Assembly: GCA_032173965.1 (NCBI GenBank)
Contig: CM063289.1
Coordinates: 30,046,190 to 30,110,189 of the forward strand
Length of the DNA: 64,000 nucleotides
Direction: 5' to 3'
Source: Sitta carolinensis
Taxonomy: Eukaryota; Chordata; Aves; Passeriformes; Sittidae
In this document: piece by piece, positions 1 through 12,200 of the stretch
Position numbering within the stretch: the first letter of the stretch is position 1
How the letters are laid out: each line of letters begins with the position of its first letter
Program-made: the position numbers and the translations under genes
Notes under the pieces: generated by a model
What the model was told of the DNA's origin: nothing
Database searches by the model: none
The model's input: only the letters and a program-made list of their open reading frames with translations

Positions 1-130
1 ATGAAGACATCCTAACTTCTTAAACTGGGCTGGGGCCAGAGGCAAGAGCTGGAGTGCAGCTGTGCTGCAGGTGGGCTCAGGCACCCAGCCCGAAGTGAGG
101 AATTCCCGAGGTTCCTAGCAAGGCACACAC

Positions 131-271
131 CCGGGAGCACAGGGAGCCGGCGGCAGAGGGCGAGTGCGGGCCGGACAGTGCTCGCCAGGAGCGTCCTGTG
201 CACGGCGAGCAGAGCCTGCTGCAGCGGCGCCGCGCGGCACAGCGGCTCCCAGGGGCTGCCGGCTGCACTCC
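131..271 (-). CDS. DNAI4: DNAI4 coding exon 8
   Basis: The minus-strand acceptor TTGCAG precedes 271 and the donor CGG|GTGTGT follows 131. It starts with two bases completing a codon and ends with one, so phases fit the previous exon. The peptide includes PLQQALLAVHRTLL and RPALALCRRLPVL, which resembles the family segment just before the WD40 repeats. Its third positions are very GC rich. Confidence 0.8.
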
Positions 272-3200
272 CTGCAACGATTGTGGCCTCGTCAGTCAAT
301 TATTGATCAGGCGATCACCGAGAATCCGCCGGTAGTCCAAGCTGGAAGGGATTCCCGAGCATCATCCCCCAGCACATCCTGCCTGAGAAGAGAGAAAGGG
401 GGTAAAAATGCTTTGGATGTGATGAAACTTCACAGAGAAAAATCAAGGGGGAAGAATTCTCCACTTGCAAAATGCAGAGAATTCAAAGAAATACTTTCAC
501 CATGACATTTCTCTTGCTATATTTTTTTTTTCTTATAATTTTATCATCTTTTCTTACTATAATTTTCTGATCTTTTTCAGGTACTGCTGGAATTTTTCCC
601 AAATGGCATTTTTCCCAAGCACAGGAGTGCAGCCCTGTCCAGGATTTTTTACCAAACTCTCTTGGAGGTTCCAGGCAGCCCAACAAGCCCATCCTGCCTG
701 AGAAAAGAGAAATGGGGTAAAAATGTTTTGAATGTGATGAAACTTCACAGAGAAAAATCAAGGGAGAAGAATTCTCCACCTGCAAAAAGCAGAGAATTCA
801 AAGAAATACTTCCACCATTAAATTTTCTTACTAAAATTTTTTCTTATAATTTAATCATCTTTTCTTATTATAATTTTCTGATTTTTTTTCAGACACTGCT
901 GGAATTTTTCACAAATGGAATTTTTCCCAAATGGCATTTTTCCCAAGCACAGGAGTGCAGCCCTGTCCAGGATTTTTTACCAAACTCTCTTGGAGGTTCC
1001 AGGCAGCCCAACAAGCCCATCCTGCCTGAGAAGAAAGAAATGGGATAAAAACGTTTTGGATGTGATGAAACTTCACAGAAAAAAATCAAGGGAGAAGAAT
1101 TCTCCACCTGCAAAAAGCAGAGAATTAAAAAAAAATACTTTCAGCATGACATTTCTCTTGCTATAATATTTTTGTTATAATTTTATCATCTTTTCTTATT
1201 ATAATTCTCTGATCTTTTTCAGGCACTGCTGGAATTTTTCACAAATGGAATTTTTCCCATATAGAATTTTTCCCAAGTGGGATTTTGCTTTTACTCTGAG
1301 TACCAGCAGAGCTCATCCCTGAGTCTTTCTCTTTATTTCAGATTATTTCTGATGCAGTGTGCACAGGAGTGCAGCCCTGTCCCAGATCCTCTGGCAGGCT
1401 GCAGGCAGTGTTTTCCAGGAAGTTTTCCCCCCCAAATCCCAGGGAATTTAGGTTTAGGAGGATGGGAAGAGGGCACAAATGTTACCTGTGGCAGGCACAG
1501 CCTGGCCCTGCTCTCCAGCTTGGCTGCTTCTCCTTTTTGGGCCTCTGGGTTCTTCAGGTTCTGCTTCTGGGGCATCCAGGGAATTGTCCAAATCCCAGCA
1601 AGTCACCATCACCCCTGGGAATGGATTTCCAAGGAAATTGAATTGGATTTCCAAGTCACACAGGAAATTGGGGGTGTTATTGCCAGGAGTTTCCTACACC
1701 CTGACTGCTGGGCTTTGGAACAGCTCTGCTTCTCAACAGCTGAACTGATCTTTTTGATTTAATTGGATTTTTTAACTGTTGTCTTTTACAAATTTACAGA
1801 AAAGCTTGCCTGTGCTTAATAAGAATCCTCCAAGCAGGTAAAAAATAACTTTAAAGTTGCTCCTGTGGTGTCACTGCTGCTGCTCCATCAGGGTTTTTTT
1901 GGGGTCTGGCTCAACCTTGAGCAGAGCCAGCTCCCACCCTAAACTCACCTTGATGTGTTGGAATGAGCCCTGGCACACACAAAAAAATGGCAAAGAGCTT
2001 TTCAAAATAGATTATTCTCTACTTTGGGGGTTTATTCCCTCATTTTACATACACTAACACAAGGGAAAAGTGCTTGGAACAGCACTGCCCATCATTTTTT
2101 GGGCTTCTTCCACAGCAAAATAACAATTTTATTGCACTGGATTCAGTGTGCCAGCACTAAAATCGAGATTTAGGAGGGGCAGAAAAGGCCAAGATAAACC
2201 ACATTGTCCTGTCTGAATTTAAAGCTCTGGAAAAGGGGAAATTGAGGGAACATTTGCTTGGAGAGGGAAGTAAAAAATTCCCTTTTCTCAGTCTCCAGGT
2301 TTACCTTTCTCTGCCATGGTGATGGTCTCACACTGCACTTCTTTATTTTTGGCAGCTCCAGAGATGGTCTGCACCATTTTTTCTTCCAAGTGCTCACTGT
2401 CAATTTTAGCCCTGCTAATCTCTGCATAAATCTTATTCCTCTCCCTGGAAAACCAAAGGAAACATTGGCTGGTGACAGAATTCCCAGAAAAATTCAGCCT
2501 GGAATTCTCAGTGTCTTGAACAAGAGAGGTTTCTCCAGGTCTGAAATTTCCTGCTTTTTTAGGTATTTCAGTTATTTCTGTGATTTCAGTCTTTGTATAA
2601 TTTTATTTCAGCATTTCCAGTGAAATTCTGGGAGTTCAGGATTTCCAAGGGGAGCTGCCTGCTGTGTTTAACTCTTCTGAATTAATCAATAATAAGAAGC
2701 TACACACGAGAATCAGTGCAGCAGTTGGAAATGTTTTCCTGAAAATCAAATTATCCCTCTCTTCCAGCCCTGGATTCTCCAGTGGAAGGGAGGGAGAATT
2801 TATTCAGGAACAGCTGAATGACAGGATTGCTAGAGCTGAGATAGGGAACTCGGGGCTGACTGAGGGAACTTAAACTGACTTAGGAACTCAGGATGACTTA
2901 GGGAACTCAGGGATGACTTAGGAACCAGGATGACTTAGGGAACTCTCAGGGCTGACTTAGGGAACCCAGGCTACTTAGGGAACTCAGGATGACTTAGGGA
3001 ACTCAGGGATGACTTACTTAGGGAACTCAGGGCTGACTTAGGGAACTCTCAGGGCTGACTTAGGGAACTCTCAGGGCTGACTTAGAGAATTCTCAGAGCT
3101 GACTTAAGAGAATTCTCAGAGCTGACTTAGGGAACTCTCAAGGCTGCCTTACAAGACTTAGGCCTGATTTACAGAACTCAGGACACACTCCCAAAGCTCG

Positions 3201-6200
3201 GGACACACTCCCAAAGCTCGGACACATCTCCCGGGGCTCGGGACACACTCCCGAGGCTCGGGACACACTCCGGGGCTCGGGACACACTCCCAAAGCTCGG
3301 GACACACTCCCGGGGCTCGGGACACACTCCCGGGGCTCGGGACACACTCCCGGGCTCGGGACACACTCCCAAAGCTCGGGACAAACACTCCCAAAGCTCG
3401 GGACACACTCCCAAAGCTCGGGACACACATCCCAAAGCTCGGGACACACTCCCAAAGCTCGGGACACACTCCCAAGCTCGGGACACACTCCCAAAGCTCG
3501 GGAACACACTCCCAAAGCTCGGGACACACACTCCCAGGCTCGGGACACACTCCCAAGGCTCGGGACACACTCCCAAAGCTCGGGACAACACTCCCAGGCT
3601 CGGGACACACCTCCGGGGCTCGGGACACACTCCCGGGGCTCGGGACACACTCCCAGGCTCGGGACACACTCCCAAAGCTCGGGACACACTCCCAAAGCTC
3701 GGGACAACATCCGCTCGACACACCCAAGCTCGGGACACACTCCCAAAGCTCGGGACACACTCCCAGGGGCTCGGGACACACTCCAGCTCGACACACTCCC
3801 GGGGCTCGGGACACATCACCTCCCAAAGCTCGGGACACACTCCCAAAGCTCGGACACACTCCCAGCCAACACTCCCGGAAGCTCGGGACACACTCCCAAA
3901 GCTCGGGACACACTCCCAAAGCTCGGGACACACTCCCAAGGCTCGGGACACACTCCCAAAGGCTCGGACACACTCAAACACACCCCAAAGCTCGGGACAC
4001 ACTCCCAAAGCTCGGGACAACACTCCCAAAGCTCGGGACACACTCCCAAAGCTCGGGACACACTCCCAAAGCTCGGGACAACACTCCCAAGCTCGGGACA
4101 CACTCCCAGGCTCGGGACACACTCCCAAAGCTCGGGACACACTCCCAAGGCTCGGGACACACTCCCAAGAGCTCGGGACACACTCCCAAAGCTCGGGAAC
4201 ACACTCCCAAAGCTCGGGACACACTCCCGGCTCGGGACACACTCCCGGGCTCGGACACACTCCCAAGGCTCGGGACACACTCCCAAAGCTCGGGACACAC
4301 TCCCAAAGCTCGGGACACACTCCCGAGGCTCGGGACACCCCATCCCGGGGCTCGGGACACACTCCCGGCTCGGACACACTCCCAACGGCTCGGGACACAC
4401 TCCCAGGCTCGGGACACACTCCCAAAGCTCGGGACACACTCCCAAGCTCGGGACACACTCCCAAGGCTCGGGACACACTCCCAGGGCTCGGGACACACTC
4501 CCAGGGCTCGGGACACACTCCAAGCTCGGACACACTCCCAAAGCTCGGGACACACTCCCAAAGCTCGGGACACACTCCCAAAGCTCGGGACACACTCCCG
4601 GGCTCGGACACACTCCCAAGGCTCGGGACACACTCCCAAGGCTCGGGACACACTCCCAGGGCTCGGGACACACTACCTCCCAAAGGCTCGGGACACACTC
4701 CCAAGCTCGGGACACACTCCCAGGGCTCGGGACACACTCCCAAGCTCGGACAATCCAGGACACACTCCCGGGCTCGGAACACACTCCCGGGCTCGGGACA
4801 CACTCCCAGGCTCGGGACACACTCCCAGGGCTCGGGACACACTCCCGGGCTCGGGACACACTCCCAAGGCTCGGACACACTCCCAGCTCGGGACACACTC
4901 CCAGGCTCGGGACACACTCCCAGGCTCGGACACACTCCCAAGGCTCGGACACACTCCCAAGGCTCGGACACACCCCGGGGCTCGGGACACACTCCCAAGG
5001 TCCGGACACACTCCCAAGGCTCGGACACACTCCCAGGCTCGGGACACACTCCCAAGGCTCGGGACACACTCCAGGGCTCGGACACACTCCCAGGGCTCGG
5101 GACACACTCCCAGGCTCGGGACACACTCCCAAGGCTCGGACACACTCCCAGGGCTCGGGACACACTCCCAGGCTCGGGACACACTCCCAAGGCTCGGGAC
5201 ACACTCCCGGGCTCGGGACACACTCCCAAGGCTCCGGACACACTCCCGGGGCTCGGGACACACTCCCGGGCTCTGGACACACTCCCAAAGCTCGGGACAC
5301 ACTCCCGGGGCTCGGGACACACTCCCAGGGCTCGGGACACACTCCCAGGGCTCGGGACACACTCCCGGGGCTCGGACACACTCCCAAGGCTCTGGACACA
5401 CTCCCAAGGCTCTGGACACACTCCCAAGGCTCTGGACACACTCCCAGGCTCGGACACACTCCCAAGGCTCTGGACACACTCCCAAGGCTCTGGACACACT
5501 CCCAAGGCTCTGGACACACTCCCAAGGCTCTGGACACACTCCCAGGGCTCGGGACACACTCCCAAGGCTCTGGACACACTCCCAAGGCTTGGAACACAAC
5601 TCCCAAGGCTCTGGACACACTCCCAAGGCTCTGGACACACTCCCAGGGCTCGGGACACACTCCCAAGGCTCTGGACACACTCACGGGGCTCTGCCAGCCC
5701 GCGGTCCCTCGGGGCGGCGCCGGGCACTGGGCAGCTGCAGCATCCAGTGCGTGTCGCTCTCACACAGGACAATCTCCCCCCGGGGCTCCAGCTGCGCTCC
5801 TGCCGGGGCTGCTGCCTCCTGCTGCCCACCTGCAACCCAGCCATGGACAAAGGAGTCGGGAATTCATGGACAAAGGAATTCTGAATTCATGGACAAATGA
5901 ATTCTGGAATTCCCTGGCCCTCCCCAATTCCACACTGTAAATTTAGAGATGACATTTGGGATTTTCAGGGGTGTTCTTTACCAGAATCTCCCCCCTGTGC
6001 AGGGCTGCTGCTCACCTGGAATCCAACCATGGACAAATGAATTCTGGAATTCATGGACAAATGAAACCTGGAATTCATGGACAAATGAACCCTGGAATTC
6101 CCTGGCCCTCCCCAGTGCCCCTCTGGAAATTTGGAGGTGACATTGGGGATTTTCAGGGGTGTTCTTTACCAGAATCTCCCCCCTGTGCAGGGCTGCTGCT

Positions 6201-9200
6201 CACCTGGAACCCAACCATGGACAAATGAATTCTGAGTTCATGGACAAATGAATTCTGAATCCATGGACAAATGAAACCTGGAATTCATGGACAAATGAAT
6301 TCTGGAATCTGTGGACAAATGAATTCTGGATTCATGGACAAATGAATTCTGGATTCATGGACAAAGGAATTCTGAAATCATGGACAAAGGAACCCTGGAA
6401 TTCATGGACAAATGAACCCTGGAATTCCCTGGCCCTCCCCAGTGCCCCTCTGGAAATTTGGAGGTGACATTGGGGATTTTCAGGGGTGTTCTTTACCAGA
6501 ATCTCCCCCCTGTGCAGGGCTGCTGCTCACCTGGAACCCAACCATGGACAAATGAATTCTGAGTTCATGGACAAATGAATTCTGAATCCATGGACAAATG
6601 AAACCTGGAATTCATGGACAAATGAATTCTGGAATCTGTGGACAAATGAATTCTGGATTCATGGACAAATGAATTCTGGATTCATGGACAAAGGAATTCT
6701 GAAATCATGGACAAAGGAACCCTGGAATCCATGGACAAATGAACCCTGGAATTCCCTGGCCCTCCCCAGTGCCCCTTTGGAAATTTGGAGGTGACATTGG
6801 GGATTTTCAGGGGTGTTCTTTACCAGAGAAGCTCCCAGCTGGGTTTTCTGGAGGCTCTCCTTCATCGGAGGCAGTCCTGCTGCTGCCAGGAGCCCTTCAG
6901 GGACGAGAAGCAAACAGAAAGGGGCAAAAACAACTCAAAAAAGGGTTTATTTCATGGAGCTACTTGGGATTTAAAAGCATTTTTAATAGAGATTTGCTCC
7001 CTTGGAACAGCCAGCCTGGGAAAGGTGGCCAAAAAAAAAATCAATCTCTTCATTTCAGCAATTAATTTTGAGATTTGTAATTCTGAATTGTCAATAATTG
7101 CAATTATTTATTATTATTGTATATTGATATTGGTGTTATTATATATATTAATTATTAGAATTATTCCTTGCATTTTGATAGTGCTGTGGCTCAGCAGTTA
7201 AATTTGAGAATTGTAATTATGAATTGTCAATAATGACAATAATAATAATAATAATGATAATTATTACTATTATATATTGATACTGGTATCATTATATATA
7301 TTAATATATATTTATTATTAGAATTATTCCTTGCATTTTAATATTGTTGTGGCTCAGCAATTAATTTTGAGAATTGTAATTATGAATTATAAATAATTGC
7401 AATTATTATTATTATATATTGATATTGGTATTATGATATATATTAATATATATTTATTATTAGAATTATTCCTTGCATTTTGATATTGCTGTTGCTCAGC
7501 AATTAATTTTGAGAATTGTAATTCTGAATTGTCAATAATTGCAATTATTTATTATTATTATATTAATATTGATATTATTTTGTAATAATATAAATCTTCT
7601 ATTTTATATATTTTATAATAATATATTATTTTAGATTTTCTATATTTTGAAAGTCGAAGCGATATTTTTAATATTTTAATTCAATATTGTACTATATTTT
7701 TGATATTTTAATCTGATATTTGCATTTTACTTGATTTTGATATTTCAATTCCATATTTGCATTTTACTCGATTTTGATATTATATTTCAATTCCATATTT
7801 GCATTTTACTCGATTTTGATATATTTTAATCCAATATTTGCATTTTACTCGATTTTGATATATTTTAATCCAATATTTGCATTTTACTCGATTTTGATAT
7901 ATTTTAATCCAATATTTGCATTTTACTCGATTTTGATATATTTTAATCCAATATTTGCATTTTACTTGATTGTGATATTCTATTTTAATCTGATATTTGC
8001 ATTTTCCTCGATTGTGATACTCTATTTTAATCCGATATTTGGACTTTCCTCGACTGTGATACTCTATTTTAATCCGATATTTGGACTTTCCTCGACTGTG
8101 ATACTCTATTTTAATCCGATATTTGGACTTTCCTCGACTGTGATATTCTATTTTAATCCAATATTTGGACTTTCCTCGACTGTGATACTCTATTTTAATC
8201 CGATATTTGCATTTTCCTCGACTGTGATACTCTATTTTAATCCGATATTTGGACTTTCCTCGACTGTGATACTCTATTTTAATCCAATATTTGGACTTTC
8301 CTCGACTGTGATACTCTATTTTAATCTGATATTTGGACTTTCCTCGACTGTGATACTCTATTTTAATCCGATATTTGGACTTTCCTCGACTGTGATATTC
8401 TATTTTAATCCAATATTTGCATTTTCCTCGATTGTGATACTCTATTTTAATCCGATATTTGCATTTTCCTCGACTGTGATACTCTATTTTAATCCGATAT
8501 TTGCATTTTCCTCGACTGTGATACTCTATTTTAATCCGATATTTGCATTTTACTCAATTTTGATAATTTTAATCCGCTCTTTGGACTTTCCTCGACTGTG
8601 ATACTCTATTTTAATCCGATATTTGGACTTTCCTCGACTGTGCTATTCCATTTTAATCCGATATTTGCATTTTACTCAATTTTGATATATTTTAATCCGC
8701 TCTTTGGACTTTCCTCGACTGTGATACTCTATTTTAATCCGATATTTGCATTTTCCTCGACTGTGATACTCTATTTTAATCCGATATTTGGACTTTCCTC
8801 GACTGTGATACTCTATTTTAATCCGATATTTGGACTTTCCTCGACTGTGATACTCTATTTTAATCCGATATTTGGACTTTCCTCGACTGTGATACTCTAT
8901 TTTAATCCGATATTTGCATTTTCCTCGACTGTGATATTCTATTTTAATCCGATATTTGCATTTTCCTCGATTGTGATACTCTATTTTAATCCGCTCTTTG
9001 GACTTTCCTCGACTGTGATACTCTATTTTAATCCGATATTTGGACTTTCCTCGACTGTGATACTCTATTTTAATCCGATATTTGGACTTTCCTCGACTGT
9101 GATACTCTATTTTAATCCGATATTTGCATTTTCCTCGACTGTGATATTCTATTTTAATCCGATATTTGCATTTTCCTCGATTGTGATACTCTATTTTAAT

Positions 9201-12200
9201 CCGCTCTTTGGACTTTCCTCGACTGTGATACTCTATTTTAATCCGCTCTTTGGACTTTCCTCGACTGTGATACTCTATTTTAATCCGATATTTGGACTTT
9301 CCTCGACTGTGATACTCTATTTTAATCCGATATTTGCATTTTCCTCGACTGTGATACTCTATTTTAATCCAATATTTGCATTTTCCTCGACTGTGCTATT
9401 CCATTTTAATCCGATATTTGCATTTTACTCAATTTTGATATATTTTAGTGCACTCTTTGGACTTTCCTCGACTGTGCTATTCCATTTTAATCCAATCTTT
9501 GGATTCTGCTGGGTTTTGCTTTGGGCTGTGGCACCCGAGGCTGTGTGCACGTGCCCCGGATGCTTTAGGCACCCCCCCCCGAGGAGAGAGGGAGCTTCCC
9601 TTGCCTGTGCCCAGCAGCGACCTGGAACAGAGCCCGCGGGGTCACGTCCTGCCCGGCCTCATCCAAAACCTGCAGGGAAAGGGAAAGGAGCAGGAATTCC
9701 CAGGAATTCCCTTTCAGAAAGGCATTCTGGAACGCCTGCTGCTGTCACAGCCACCCCTGGTCAGTAGGAGTTAGTGTTTATTATTTATTAATTGAAAACA
9801 TTTGTTGTTATTTACAAACCCACTCGTTTATTCCAGGGATTTTTGGGTCTTCCCACAGGAGGATTTGGGGCTATTCCCACTTTTCCCAATATTCCAGAGT
9901 TTCTCTGATCCTTCCCACAGGTGGATTTGGGGCTCTTCCCACATTTCCCAATATTCCAGGGTTTGAGATCCTTCCCACAGGTGGCTTTTGGGGCTTTTCC
10001 CACTTTTCCCAACCATTCCAGAGTTTCTCTGGTTCTTCCCACAGGTGGATTTTAGGACTTTTCCCACTTTCCCCACCATTCCAGGGTTTGAAATCCTTCC
10101 CACAGGAGGATTTGGGCTTTTCCCACTTTTCCCAACTATTCCAAAGTTTGAAATCCTTCCCAGAGGTGAATTTTGGGACTTTTCCCAACATTCCAGAGTT
10201 TGAGATCCTTCCCACAGGTGGATTTTGGGGCTCTTCCCACATTTCCCAATATTCCAGGGTTTGAGATTCTTCCCACAGGTAGAATTTGGAACTCTTCCCA
10301 CTTTTCCCAACCATTCCGGAGTTTCTGAGATCCTTCCCACAGGTGGAATTTGGACTTTTCCTACTTTTTCCAATATTCCAGAGTTTCTCTGGTTCTTCCC
10401 TCAGGAGGATTTGGGACTCTTTCCCACTTTTCCCAACATTCCAGAGTTTCTCTGGTTCTTCCCACGGGTGGATTTTGGGGCTTTTCCCACTTTTCCCAAC
10501 CATTCCAGGCTTTTTGGTTCTTCCCTCAGGAGGATTTGGGGCTTTTCCCACTTTTCCCAATATTCCAGGTTTTCTCTGATCCTTCCCACAGGTGGATTTG
10601 GAACTCTTCCCAGTTTTCCCAGCCATTCCAGGGTTGCTGAGATCCTTCCCACAGGAGGATTTGGGCTTTTCCCACTTTTCCCCAACCATTCCAGAGTTTC
10701 TCTGATCCTTCCCTCAGGACGATTTTGGGGCTCTTCCTGCCATTCCCAACCATTCCAAGATTTCTGAGATCCTTCCCTCAGGAGGATTTGGGGCTCTTCC
10801 CACATTTCCCAATATTCCAGGTTTGAGATCCTTCCCACAGGTGGCTTTTGGGGCTTTTCCCAACCCAACCATTCCAGAGTTTCTCTGGTTCTTCTCACAG
10901 GTGGAATTTGGACTTTTCCTACTTTTCCCACCATTCCAGAGTTTCTCTGGTTCTTCCCACAGGTGGATTTTGGGGCTTTTCCCACTTTTCCCAACCATTC
11001 CAGGGCTTTTTGGTTCTTCCCTCAGGAGGATTTGGGGCTTTTCCCACCTTTCCCAACATTCCAGAGTTTGAAATCCTTCCCACAGGTGGCTTTTGGGGCT
11101 TTTCCCACTTTTCCCAAGCATTCCAAGGTTTCTGAGATCTTTCCCACAGGTGGAATTTCGGCTTTTCCCACTTTTCCCAACCATTCCAGGGCTTTTTTGG
11201 TTCTTCCCACAGCTGGAATTTGGACTTTTCCCACTTTTCCCACCATTCCAGGGTTTGAGATCCTTCCCACAGGTGGAATTTGGACTTTTCCCACTTTTCC
11301 CAACCCAACCATTCCAGATTTTTCCCACTTTTCCCAATATTCCAGAGTTTCTCTGGTTCTTCCCACAGGAGGAATTTGGGACTCTTCCCACTTTTCCCAA
11401 CATTCCAGAGTTTGAAATCCTTCCCAGAGGTGAATTTTGGGGCTTTTCCCACTTTTCCCACCGTTCCAGAGTTTGAAATCCCTCCCTCAGGTGGAACTTG
11501 GGCTTTTCCCACTTTTCCCAACATCCCAGAGTTTCTCTGGTTCTTCCCACAGGAGGAATTTGGGCTTTTCCCAACCCAACCATTCCAGTTTTTCTCTGAT
11601 CCTTCCCACAGGTGGATTTTGGGCTTTTCCCACTTTTCCCACCATTCCAGGGTTTGAAATCCTTCCCAGAGGTGGAATTTGGGCTTTTCCCACTTTTCCC
11701 AACCATCCCAGAGTTTGAAATCCTTCCCACAGGTGGATTTTGGGGTTTTTCCCACTTTTCCCAGTATTCCTTCTCTCCCATCCCAGTTTTTTTCCCCTGG
11801 CCCCTCTCACCTGCACAGCTCCCTGGCTCCCAGGGTTTTTTCCTTGGGAAATCATGGAAGTTTTCCAGGAATTTGGGGCTCTGGTGGCTCCAGCCCAGCT
11901 CACAGCTGCTCCTGCCCTGCAAGCACCACAGGGTAACAGTGAGAATTCAAAATATGGAAAAGAATTGAAAATATTTTAAAAAAATTTTAAAAAATTAAAA
12001 ATATTTTAAATATTTAAATATTTAAATACTCCAATTTTTGCTTTAAAATATTTTAAATATATTTAAATATTTTAAGTTTTTCGATTTTAAAAATATTTTA
12101 AATATATTTAAATACTCCAATTTTTGGTTTAAAATATTTTAAATATATTTAAATATTTTAATTTTTTTTAAGATTTAAAAATATTTTAAAATATATTTAA

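Noticed and set aside
319..382. Possible extra DNAI4 exon on the minus strand (frame with QDVLGDDARESLPAW)
   Set aside because: Acceptor present, but the attractive frame does not match the phase of exons 7 and 8, and the donor (TCTCG|GTGATC) leaves the wrong phase. It looks like a decayed copy of the 45-nt cassette.
1943..1985. Microexon on the minus strand between CCAG and CAAG|GTGAGT
   Set aside because: Only 21 nt, no family match, and exons 6 and 7 already join in phase.
3176..5684. CRISPR-like array of short repeats
   Set aside because: Units are contiguous with no unique spacers, and the genome is a vertebrate.
3178..5850. 890-codon minus frame and overlapping 622-, 335- and 225-codon frames
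   Set aside because: All are readings of the ~20-bp minisatellite; the frame also runs through real DNAI4 exon 5 out of its coding phase.
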